A stretch of DNA of 64,000 nucleotides, from positions 124,001 to 188,000 of the forward strand of contig NZ_JBFLVD010000011.1 of the NCBI RefSeq assembly GCF_040750395.1, written 5' to 3'. Each line of letters opens with the position of its first letter. Position 1 is the first letter of the stretch. This document shows positions 56,788 through 64,000 of the stretch, in pieces. The notes beneath the pieces are model-generated. The model had not been told where the DNA came from, searched no databases, and worked only from the letters and a program-made list of their open reading frames with translations. A program made the translations under genes and the position numbers. The stretch comes from Scandinavium sp002470465. GTDB lineage: Bacteria > Pseudomonadota > Gammaproteobacteria > Enterobacterales > Enterobacteriaceae.

Positions 56788-57990
56788 TTAGCTGGCTTTT
56801 TTGACCTGAGGCAGGTCAAAGGCTTTGCGTAACGCCCGGACGAAGGCCTTATCGTGACAGATGGTTTTCCCCGGGCTGTCGGAGAGTTTAGCCACCGGCT
56901 TCCCGTTACATTCCACCAGTTTAATCACGATATTCAGCGGTTTCACCTGTGGGATATCGCACGTCAGGCGCGTACCGATCCCGAAGCTCAGCTTCACTCG
57001 TGAGGAGAAGTGACGGTAAAGCTCAATGGCCTTATTCAGGTCGAGATTGTCGGAAAACACCAGCACTTTACTCATCGGATCGATACCGAGCTTCTGGTAA
57101 TGCGCGATAGCTTTTTCCCCCCACTCAACCGGATCCCCGGAGTCGTGACGCAGGCCCTGATAACGCTCGGCAAACTCCGGGCCGAAGTCCCGCAGGAAGG
57201 CATCCATCGTGATGCAATCGGTCAGCGCAATGCCAAGCTGGTCTGGATATTCTTCAAGCCAGGCAGCAAGCGCCACGCGTTGGCTTGTAGCCAGTTCAGG
57301 GCTGATTTGCTGATGAGCCTGGAACCACTCGTGCGCCTGGGTGCCCATTGGCTCAAGGGAGAGACGGCGAGCCAGATCGTAGTTGCTGGTGCCGATGAAC
57401 CATTTCTCCTGCTGAAGACGTTCGACAATCGCCTGCTGCACTTCGCGGGAAAAACGACGGCGGGTACCGAAATCCATCAGACGGAAGCCTGACATATCGA
57501 TATCCTGGGTCAGCTTATTGAATTCTACGAGTTTGCGTTCCAGCATTTCCAGAGCAAGGTCAACACCTGCTTCCGGTGAACGGTAACGGTGCACCAGCTC
57601 GCTGATCACGGCCAGCAACGGCACTTCCCACATGATCACTTCGCGCCACGGGCCACTGATGCGAATATTCAGTTTACCATTGTCGTTGCGAACGACGACC
57701 TGCTGTGGGTTGTAGCGGAACTCGCGTAGCCAGCTGAGATAGTCCGACTTAAAAAACGGCAGGCCAGACAACCACTGAAACTCGTCGTCCTGCAGCCGTA
57801 GCGACTGCATCGCTTCGACTTGTTCACGAATGGCGTCTGCATAAATTCCAAGCAGGTCGTCACCGCGGCAGCGGAATTCTGCAGCTACCTGCACATCATA
57901 ATAATGATGGAAGACGGCCTGCTGCATATGCAGCTTATAAGCATCTGTATCAAGCAGAGTCTGCAGAACAGGGGAAGCGAATTGTGTCAT
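56788..57990 (-). CDS. pncB: Nicotinate phosphoribosyltransferase
   Basis: First enzyme of the NAD salvage route from nicotinate, making nicotinate mononucleotide from PRPP with ATP. It has 400 residues, the E. coli length. Conserved DTDAYKLHMQQAVFHHY, the active-site segment around GTSNYDLARRLSLEPMGTQAHEW and the phosphate-binding LRHDSGDPVEWGEKA are present. I start at MTQFASPVLQ (57990); an ATG seven codons upstream is not conserved. A NadR box lies just upstream. Confidence 0.97.
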   Translation of the reverse strand: MTQFASPVLQTLLDTDAYKLHMQQAVFHHYYDVQVAAEFRCRGDDLLGIYADAIREQVEAMQSLRLQDDEFQWLSGLPFFKSDYLSWLREFRYNPQQVVVRNDNGKLNIRISGPWREVIMWEVPLLAVISELVHRYRSPEAGVDLALEMLERKLVEFNKLTQDIDMSGFRLMDFGTRRRFSREVQQAIVERLQQEKWFIGTSNYDLARRLSLEPMGTQAHEWFQAHQQISPELATSQRVALAAWLEEYPDQLGIALTDCITMDAFLRDFGPEFAERYQGLRHDSGDPVEWGEKAIAHYQKLGIDPMSKVLVFSDNLDLNKAIELYRHFSSRVKLSFGIGTRLTCDIPQVKPLNIVIKLVECNGKPVAKLSDSPGKTICHDKAFVRALRKAFDLPQVKKAS

Positions 57991-58018
57991 GGTGCGCAAT
58001 AGCGTCCTCATAAAGGAG

Positions 58019-58036
58019 CGTTTAGTACAATAAACA
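58019..58036 (-). promoter_or_regulatory. NadR operator of pncB
   Basis: CGTTTA-GTACAA-TAAACA matches the NadR palindrome TGTTTA-N6-TAAACA at 11 of 12 positions and lies about 29 bases upstream of the pncB ATG. NadR represses NAD synthesis and salvage genes when NAD is plentiful. Confidence 0.8.
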
Positions 58037-58253
58037 ACGGCTGAAACCGCAGGAGTATACCTTGTTTATCGATTTATTGAACCCCGATCACACCACAAGG
58101 TGCCAGACGGGTCGAGGGCAAATCGTGCCGCCTGTTATCAATATGTAGCAATTTACGTGTTTGCCCCTGAAAAGATGAACATTCTGCGTAGCGCCAAAGT
58201 AACAACAGGAATAGACTGAAGCCGACATTTACAAAAGATGCTAAAGGTTTTTT

Positions 58254-60866
58254 ATGACACAACAGCCCCAAGCCAAATACCGCCACGACTACCGTGCGCC
58301 GGAATACCTGATCAGCGATATCGACCTGACCTTTGACCTGGATGCCGCAAAAACCGTCGTGACGGCCGTCAGCCAGATTACCCGTCACGCTGCGTCTGCC
58401 ACGCCACTGCGCCTCAACGGCGAAGACCTAACGCTGGTTTCGCTGCAGGTCAACGACCAGCCGTGGAGTGACTATAAAGAAGAAAACAACCAGCTGGTGA
58501 TCGACGGCCTGCCGGAGCGTTTTGAACTGCGCATCGTCAACGAAATCAGCCCGGCGGCCAACACCGCGCTGGAAGGGCTTTATCAGTCCGGCGAAGCGCT
58601 TTGCACGCAGTGTGAAGCGGAAGGGTTCCGCCATATCACCTGGTATCTCGACCGTCCGGACGTGCTGGCGCGTTTTACCACCAAAATTATCGCCGATAAG
58701 AGCAAGTACCCTTATCTGCTGTCCAACGGCAACCGCGTTGCTGAAGGCGAACTTGAAAACGGTCGTCACTGGGTACAGTGGCAGGATCCGTTCCCGAAGC
58801 CGTGCTACCTGTTCGCGCTGGTGGCCGGTGATTTCGACGTCCTGCGTGATAAATACGTCACCCGTTCTGGCCGCGAAGTGGCGCTGGAGCTGTTTGTCGA
58901 TCGCGGAAATCTCGATCGCGCGCCGTGGGCGATGACTTCGCTTATTAACTCCATGAAGTGGGATGAAGAGCGCTTTGGTCTCGAATATGACCTCGACATC
59001 TATATGATTGTCGCCGTCGACTTCTTCAATATGGGCGCGATGGAGAATAAAGGCCTCAACGTCTTTAACTCTAAATACGTATTGGCACGTACTGACACCG
59101 CTACGGACAAAGATTATCTCGATATCGAACGCGTTATTGGCCATGAGTATTTCCACAACTGGACCGGTAACCGCGTTACCTGCCGCGACTGGTTCCAGCT
59201 GAGCCTGAAAGAGGGCTTAACCGTATTCCGCGATCAGGAGTTCAGTTCAGACCTCGGTTCGCGTGCGGTCAACCGCATCAACAACGTGCGCACTATGCGC
59301 GGCATGCAGTTTGCCGAAGACGCAAGCCCAATGGCTCACCCGATTCGCCCGGACATGGTCATCGAAATGAACAACTTCTACACACTGACGGTGTATGAGA
59401 AGGGTTCAGAAGTGATCCGTATGCTGCATACGCTGCTGGGTGAAGAGAACTTCCAGAAAGGGATGCAGCTGTACTTTGAGCGCCACGATGGCAGTGCCGC
59501 CACCTGCGACGATTTTGTGCAGGCGATGGAAGACGCTTCTAACGTCGATCTCTCCCATTTCCGCCGCTGGTACAGCCAGTCCGGTACGCCGGTGGTGACC
59601 GTTCATGACGACTACAACCCGGAGACGGAACAGTACACGCTGACCATCAAACAGCACACGCCGCCGACCGCCGAACAGCAGGAAAAGCAGCCTCTGCACA
59701 TTCCGTTCGATATCGAACTGTATGACAACGAAGGCAACGTGATCCCGCTGCAGAAGGGCGGCCATCCGGTACACAACGTGCTCAACGTCACTCAGGCCGA
59801 GCAGACGTTTATCTTCGATAACGTCTATTTCCAGCCGGTGCCGTCGCTGCTGCGTGAATTCTCTGCGCCGGTTAAGCTGGAATATAAATGGAGCGATCAG
59901 CAGCTCACCTTCCTGATGCGTCATGCCCGCAACGACTTCTCCCGCTGGGATGCGGCGCAGAGTTTGCTCGCAACCTACATCAAGCTTAACGTCAATCGCC
60001 ACCAGCAGCATCAGCCGCTCTCCCTGCCGGTTCACGTGGCCGATGCCTTCCGCGCTATCTTGCTGGATGAGAAAATCGACCCGGCGCTGGCGGCGGAAAT
60101 CCTGACGCTGCCTTCGGTGAATGAAATTGCTGAGCTGTTCGAGATTATCGATCCGGTAGCGATTGCGACGGTACGCGAAGCGCTGACCCGCACGCTGGCT
60201 ACCGAGCTGGCAGATGAGTTCCTCGCGGTTTATAACGCCAACAAGCTCGATGCTTATCGTGTTGAACATGCGGATATCGGCAAGCGTTCTCTGCGTAATA
60301 CCTGCCTGCGCTACCTGGCGTTTGGCGATGCAGAACTGGCGGATAAGCTGGTGACGCATCAGTATCATCACGCGGATAACATGACGGATGCCCTTGCTGC
60401 GCTGGCTGCCGCGGTTGCCGCACAGCTGCCGTGCCGCGATGCGCTGATGCAGGAATATGATGACAAATGGCACCATGACGGCCTGGTGATGGACAAGTGG
60501 TTTATTTTGCAAGCCACCAGCCCGGCGGAAAACGTGCTGGAAACCGTGCGTGGTCTGCTGAATCACCGCTCGTTTACCCTGAGCAACCCGAACCGTATTC
60601 GTTCGCTGATTGGCGCGTTTGCAATGAGCAACCCGGCGGCGTTCCATGCGCAGGACGGCAGCGGTTATCAGTTCCTGGCAGAAATGCTGACCGAGCTGAA
60701 CAGCCGTAACCCGCAGGTGGCTTCGCGTCTGATTGAGCCGTTAATTCGCCTGAAACGTTACGATGCTGCCCGTCAGGAAAAAATGCGTGCGGCGCTGGAG
60801 CAGCTGAAAGGGCTGGAGAATCTCTCAGGCGATCTGTTCGAGAAAATCAGCAAAGCGTTAGCGTAA
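58254..60866 (+). CDS. pepN: Aminopeptidase N
   Basis: Cytosolic M1-family zinc aminopeptidase that finishes peptide breakdown. It has 870 residues, the E. coli length. The exopeptidase motif GAMEN is at 261-265. The zinc site HEYFH starts at His297, with the third ligand Glu in NRVTCRDWFQLSLKEGLTVF about 19 residues on. The all-helical C-terminal cap is intact, ending KISKALA. It is divergent from pncB across 263 bases that hold the NadR box and presumably both promoters. Confidence 0.99.
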   Translation: MTQQPQAKYRHDYRAPEYLISDIDLTFDLDAAKTVVTAVSQITRHAASATPLRLNGEDLTLVSLQVNDQPWSDYKEENNQLVIDGLPERFELRIVNEISPAANTALEGLYQSGEALCTQCEAEGFRHITWYLDRPDVLARFTTKIIADKSKYPYLLSNGNRVAEGELENGRHWVQWQDPFPKPCYLFALVAGDFDVLRDKYVTRSGREVALELFVDRGNLDRAPWAMTSLINSMKWDEERFGLEYDLDIYMIVAVDFFNMGAMENKGLNVFNSKYVLARTDTATDKDYLDIERVIGHEYFHNWTGNRVTCRDWFQLSLKEGLTVFRDQEFSSDLGSRAVNRINNVRTMRGMQFAEDASPMAHPIRPDMVIEMNNFYTLTVYEKGSEVIRMLHTLLGEENFQKGMQLYFERHDGSAATCDDFVQAMEDASNVDLSHFRRWYSQSGTPVVTVHDDYNPETEQYTLTIKQHTPPTAEQQEKQPLHIPFDIELYDNEGNVIPLQKGGHPVHNVLNVTQAEQTFIFDNVYFQPVPSLLREFSAPVKLEYKWSDQQLTFLMRHARNDFSRWDAAQSLLATYIKLNVNRHQQHQPLSLPVHVADAFRAILLDEKIDPALAAEILTLPSVNEIAELFEIIDPVAIATVREALTRTLATELADEFLAVYNANKLDAYRVEHADIGKRSLRNTCLRYLAFGDAELADKLVTHQYHHADNMTDALAALAAAVAAQLPCRDALMQEYDDKWHHDGLVMDKWFILQATSPAENVLETVRGLLNHRSFTLSNPNRIRSLIGAFAMSNPAAFHAQDGSGYQFLAEMLTELNSRNPQVASRLIEPLIRLKRYDAARQEKMRAALEQLKGLENLSGDLFEKISKALA

Positions 60867-60872
60867 TACAGT

Positions 60873-60953
60873 GCCGGAGGGCGCTGCGCTTATCCGGCCT
60901 GGATTCTCTGGTTGAGATTTTACAGGCCGGGCAAGGCGTAGCCGCCGTCCGGC
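60873..60953. repeat. Paired REP elements (BIME) between pepN and ssuB
   Basis: Two REP-type palindromes in opposite orientation: GCCGGAGGGCGCTGCGCTTA...CCGGCC at 60873-60899 and GGCCGGGCAAGGCGTAGC...GTCCGGC at 60925-60953. They lie between the converging pepN and ssu transcripts, the usual location. Confidence 0.85.
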
Positions 60954-60957
60954 ATTT

Positions 60958-61725
60958 TTATCCCTGCCTTCTGACTCGCGTGTCTGCTTCACCCCGCTTC
61001 ATCACCCGATCCAATACCTCAGCCTCCAGCTCCGCCAGGTGAGCAGAGCCTTTTCGTCGTGGGCGAGGAATATCAATCGTCAGATCCAGCCCAATTTTGC
61101 CTTCTTCTATCAGCAGTACGCGATCGGCCAGCGCCACTGCTTCGCTGACATCATGCGTCACCAGCACCACGGTAAACCCCTGGCTTAGCCACAGTGATTC
61201 AATTAAATCCTGCATTTCAAGGCGGGTGAGGGCGTCGAGCGCGCCGAGCGGTTCATCCAGCAGCAACAGACCCGGACGATGAATCAGCGCGCGTGCCAGC
61301 GCCACGCGTTGCTTTTGCCCACCTGATAGCGCGGCGGGCCACTCTCTGGCTCTTTCTTCGAGACCGACAGAAGCAAGCGTTGTGAGGGCGTTATCGCGCC
61401 AGTTCCCTTTCAGCCCGAGGCCAACGTTATCGATGACGGTTTTCCAGGGCAGCAGGCGTGCGTCCTGAAACATCATGCGTGTTTCCTGCTGGCTGGCACT
61501 TAAAGGGCCGTTACCTGCCAGCAGTTCACCCGCATTGGGTTGCTCTAACCCGGCAAGCAGGCGCAACAATGTGCTTTTGCCGCCGCCGCTGCGGCCAACT
61601 ACCGCCACAAACTGGCCGGCAGGAATGTGCAGATTAAGTTCATTCAGCACGTTGTTCGTGCCGTAGCGTTTGCCTATGCCATTCAGCAATAGGGGGATAC
61701 CGGGATTCAGACGTGCTGTGTTCAT
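60958..61725 (-). CDS. ssuB: Aliphatic sulfonate ABC transporter ATPase SsuB
   Basis: Cytosolic ATPase that powers the SsuABC importer for alkanesulfonates under sulfate starvation. It has 255 residues, the E. coli length. Walker A GRSGGGKS is at 44-51, the signature ALSGGQKQRVALARAL near 133-148, and Walker B LLLLDEPLGALD follows. Its ATG overlaps the ssuC stop by four bases. It is the last gene of the ssuEADCB order. Confidence 0.97.
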   Translation of the reverse strand: MNTARLNPGIPLLLNGIGKRYGTNNVLNELNLHIPAGQFVAVVGRSGGGKSTLLRLLAGLEQPNAGELLAGNGPLSASQQETRMMFQDARLLPWKTVIDNVGLGLKGNWRDNALTTLASVGLEERAREWPAALSGGQKQRVALARALIHRPGLLLLDEPLGALDALTRLEMQDLIESLWLSQGFTVVLVTHDVSEAVALADRVLLIEEGKIGLDLTIDIPRPRRKGSAHLAELEAEVLDRVMKRGEADTRVRRQG

Positions 61726-62513
61726 ACCGTCGTCTCCTGAAGTTGATAAGCCGGGTTCCAGCGCAGCCAGACGCGCTCCAGGAGCTGTGCGCTGATGTCA
61801 GCAAGTTTGCCGAGCAGGGCATAAAGGATAATGGCGACCACCACCACGTCCGTTTGCAGGAATTCGCGGGCGTTCATGGCCAGATAGCCGATACCGGAGT
61901 TAGCGGAAATGGTTTCTGCAACAATCAGCGTCAGCCACATCAGGCCAAGCGCAAAGCGCACACCGACCATAATCGACGGCAATGCGCCCGGCAGTACCAC
62001 GTGCCGGAACAGGGCAAAGCCGGACAGCCCATAACTGCGCGCCATCTCCAGCAGACCGCGGTCAATATTACGGATACCGTGCCAGGTGTTGATGTAGATC
62101 GGAAACAGCGTGCCGAGCGCCACGAGGAAAATTTTGGCGCTCTCGTCGATACCGAACCACAGGATCACCAGTGGGATCAGGGCCAGATGGGGCACGTTAC
62201 GCAGCATCTGAATGGACGTATCCAGCAGGCGCTCGCCCCAGCGCGACAGGCCGCTGATAAGCCCCAGTACCAGCCCTATTGATCCCCCAATCGAAAAGCC
62301 GATCAGCGCCCGCCATGAGCTGATCGCCAGATGCTGCCACAGCTCGCCGCTGGCCGATAACGACCAGAAAGCTTCAACGACGCCCTCGGGTGAAGGCAGG
62401 ATCCGGTTTGACAGCCAGCCGGTTACCGAGGCGATTTGCCAGACGATTACGATGCCCACCGGCAGCAGCCAGGGGGCAACGCGCAGCAGCCATTTGTTTG
62501 CAGGCGTTGCCAT
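61722..62513 (-). CDS. ssuC: Aliphatic sulfonate ABC transporter permease SsuC
   Basis: Inner-membrane channel subunit of the SsuABC importer. It has 263 residues, the E. coli length, with about six hydrophobic helices. An EAA-type loop that contacts SsuB lies around EMARSYGLSGFALFRHVVLP. It sits nine bases downstream of ssuD and is coupled to ssuB by an ATGA overlap. Confidence 0.97.
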   Translation of the reverse strand: MATPANKWLLRVAPWLLPVGIVIVWQIASVTGWLSNRILPSPEGVVEAFWSLSASGELWQHLAISSWRALIGFSIGGSIGLVLGLISGLSRWGERLLDTSIQMLRNVPHLALIPLVILWFGIDESAKIFLVALGTLFPIYINTWHGIRNIDRGLLEMARSYGLSGFALFRHVVLPGALPSIMVGVRFALGLMWLTLIVAETISANSGIGYLAMNAREFLQTDVVVVAIILYALLGKLADISAQLLERVWLRWNPAYQLQETTV

Positions 62514-62522
62514 AGATACTCC

Positions 62523-63668
62523 TTAGCTCTGTGCGACTTTGCGGGGCAGGAAATCATTGGCCACGGCTTCGCCCTGAAGCTGCAAAGCCTGCGGTTGAGG
62601 AATGGCCGGAATCGCGACGTCTAAGTGCGGGAACAGCAGTTCGCCGACTTTGTAAGCCTCTTCAAGATGCGGATAGCCGGAAAGCACGAAGCTGTCGATA
62701 CCTAACGCCGCGTATTCATTAATGCGTGCCGCAACGGTTGGACCATCGCCAACCAGCGCCGTGCCAGCACCACCTCGTACCAACCCGACGCCTGCCCAAA
62801 GATTCGGGCTGATTTCCAGGTTGCTGCGCCTGCCGCCGTGCAGGGCGGCCATGCGCTGCTGGCCCACGGAATCCGTCCGGGCGAACGCGGCCTGCGCTTT
62901 GGCTATGGTGTCGTCGTCCAGTCGTGAAATCAGGCGGTCGGCAGCGGCCCAGGCTTCAGCATTGGTTTCCCGAACAATAACGTGCAGTCGGATGCCGAAA
63001 CGGACCTTGCGTCCGTGCCTCGCCGCTTTTTCACGGACCTGAGCAATTTTCTCTTTGACCTGTTCAGGCGGTTCGCCCCAGGTCAGGTACAAATCAACCT
63101 GTTCGGCCGCCAGCTCCTGAGCGACATCCGATGAACCGCCAAAGTAAAGCGGTGGGCGAGGCTGCTGAACCGGCGGGAACAGCAGTTTTGCCCCCTGTAC
63201 CTTTTGATACTTGCCGTCAAAATCAACGGTTTCACCTTCCAGCAAACGCCGCCAGATATGGGTGAATTCCGCCGAGGCTTCATAGCGCTCGGTGTGATCG
63301 AGGAACACGCCGTCGGCGGCCAGCTCCTGCGGATCGCTGCCGGTGACGAGGTTGAACAGCGCCCGGCCATTAGAAAGCCTGTCGAGCGTCGCCGCCTGCC
63401 GCGCAGCAACGGTTGGCGATATGACGCTTGGGCGCAGCGCTACCAGGAACTTAAGCCGCTTCGTTACCGGGATCATTGATGCGGCGACCAGCCAGGCATC
63501 CTCACAGGAGCGGCCCGTCGGGATCAGCACGCCGGTAAAGCCGATCCGGTCTGCGGCCTGAGCAATCTGTTGCAGATAATCATGGTCAACCGGGCGGGCC
63601 TGTTCATCGCTGCCCAGATAGTGGCCATCGCCATGGGTTGGTAAAAACCAGAACATATTCAGACTCAT
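62523..63668 (-). CDS. ssuD: FMNH2-dependent alkanesulfonate monooxygenase
   Basis: Cytosolic flavin-dependent oxygenase that cleaves alkanesulfonates to aldehyde and sulfite, using FMNH2 supplied by the reductase SsuE (outside the window). It has 381 residues, the E. coli length. The bacterial luciferase-like barrel carries the conserved cysteine in IPTGRSCEDAW (Cys55 counting Met1) and the active-site segment FGIRLHVIVRETNAEAW. Its ATG overlaps the ssuA stop (ATGA). Confidence 0.98.
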   Translation of the reverse strand: MSLNMFWFLPTHGDGHYLGSDEQARPVDHDYLQQIAQAADRIGFTGVLIPTGRSCEDAWLVAASMIPVTKRLKFLVALRPSVISPTVAARQAATLDRLSNGRALFNLVTGSDPQELAADGVFLDHTERYEASAEFTHIWRRLLEGETVDFDGKYQKVQGAKLLFPPVQQPRPPLYFGGSSDVAQELAAEQVDLYLTWGEPPEQVKEKIAQVREKAARHGRKVRFGIRLHVIVRETNAEAWAAADRLISRLDDDTIAKAQAAFARTDSVGQQRMAALHGGRRSNLEISPNLWAGVGLVRGGAGTALVGDGPTVAARINEYAALGIDSFVLSGYPHLEEAYKVGELLFPHLDVAIPAIPQPQALQLQGEAVANDFLPRKVAQS

Positions 63669-64000
63669 GATTTCGCTCCTTGTACGGAAGTGGGCTGCCA
63701 GATACGGCTTTTGATATCAACTTTTTTGGGCACCAGACGGTTATCGTAGAAGAGGTCGGCGGTTTGCTGCTGGCGGCGGGCGGTTTCTTCGCTGACTGGC
63801 CCAATCACCGTCGGCGGGCGATGACTCAGGTAGCTGGCAATCACGGCTTCCGGCAGGCCCATAGTTTTCGCCAGCAGCGCGGTGCTCTGCTGACGCTGGC
63901 TGATGGTCAGCGCGTCTGCCTCGCTGAAGGTATCCAGCACGCCTTTAACAAAGGCACTGTTTTTTTCGGCATACGGACGGGAGGCGAGATAGAACGAGCC
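63665..64000 (-). CDS. ssuA: Aliphatic sulfonate binding protein SsuA (3' part)
   Basis: Periplasmic substrate-binding protein of the SsuABC importer. Only the last 111 residues of about 319 are in the window, from GSFYLASRPYAEKNSAFV to the end VQGAKS; signal peptide and first lobe are beyond the edge. The visible part matches the C-terminal portion of E. coli SsuA. It lies immediately before ssuD with a four-base overlap, and the ssu promoter (Cbl/CysB-controlled in E. coli) is upstream of the window. Confidence 0.94.
   Translation of the reverse strand, partial: GSFYLASRPYAEKNSAFVKGVLDTFSEADALTISQRQQSTALLAKTMGLPEAVIASYLSHRPPTVIGPVSEETARRQQQTADLFYDNRLVPKKVDIKSRIWQPTSVQGAKS

Noticed and set aside
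59406..60647. A 413-codon open frame antisense to pepN.
   Set aside because: It is very rich in Arg, Gln and His, as expected from reading a high-GC gene backwards.

Overview
The window is an ordinary stretch of enterobacterial core chromosome. About 40 proteins match, nearly residue for residue and usually at the same length, those of the Escherichia coli K-12 cydC-to-ssuA region, in the same order and orientation. Protein divergence from K-12 and the absence of several K-12 loci (ycaC, ycaL, most of ycaM-ycaN-ycaK) suggest another Enterobacteriaceae genus near Enterobacter, Lelliottia or Leclercia. The sequence alone does not settle the genus. I see no rRNA, tRNA, insertion sequence, prophage, CRISPR array or plasmid-type gene.

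Layout. 1-4073 (minus): cydC (cut by the window start), cydD and trxB, for thiol export, cytochrome bd assembly and thioredoxin reduction. 4622-12561 (plus): lrp, ftsK, lolA, rarA, serS. 12614-16698: anaerobic DMSO reductase dmsABC behind an FNR box. 16974-19102: MFS transporter ycaD and a LysR regulator I cannot name. 19202-25518 (minus): pflA, pflB, focA and ycaO. 25656-34537 (plus): ycaP, serC-aroA, cmk-rpsA, ihfB, ycaI. 34574-39550: msbA-lpxK-ycaQ-ycaR-kdsB, an envelope and lipopolysaccharide block. 39692-42255: ycbJ, elyC (minus) and cmoM. 42248-48706: condensin mukF-mukE-mukB with overlapping genes. 48888-52084: ldtD, mepK, gloC. 52143-57990 (minus): aspC, ompF, asnS, pncB. 58254-60866: pepN. 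60958-64000 (minus): alkanesulfonate genes ssuB, ssuC, ssuD and the 3' end of ssuA.

How the genes work together. Three systems serve low-oxygen growth: CydDC for bd oxidase, DmsABC respiration, and pyruvate formate-lyase with its activase and formate channel. Both dms and focA-pfl carry FNR boxes at the class II distance from a plausible -10. Envelope work is shared by LolA, MsbA, LpxK, KdsB, ElyC, LdtD, MepK and OmpF. Chromosome maintenance is shared by FtsK, MukBEF, RarA, IHF-beta and the YcaQ glycosylase.

I did not find an undescribed multi-gene system. The observation I would follow first is the porin at the ompF locus. Its pore constriction has lost one basic and two acidic residues that line the E. 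coli OmpF eyelet. Secondary leads are very short reading frames with strong ribosome-binding sites upstream of lrp and mepK, the unassigned LysR gene, and several unexplained inverted repeats.
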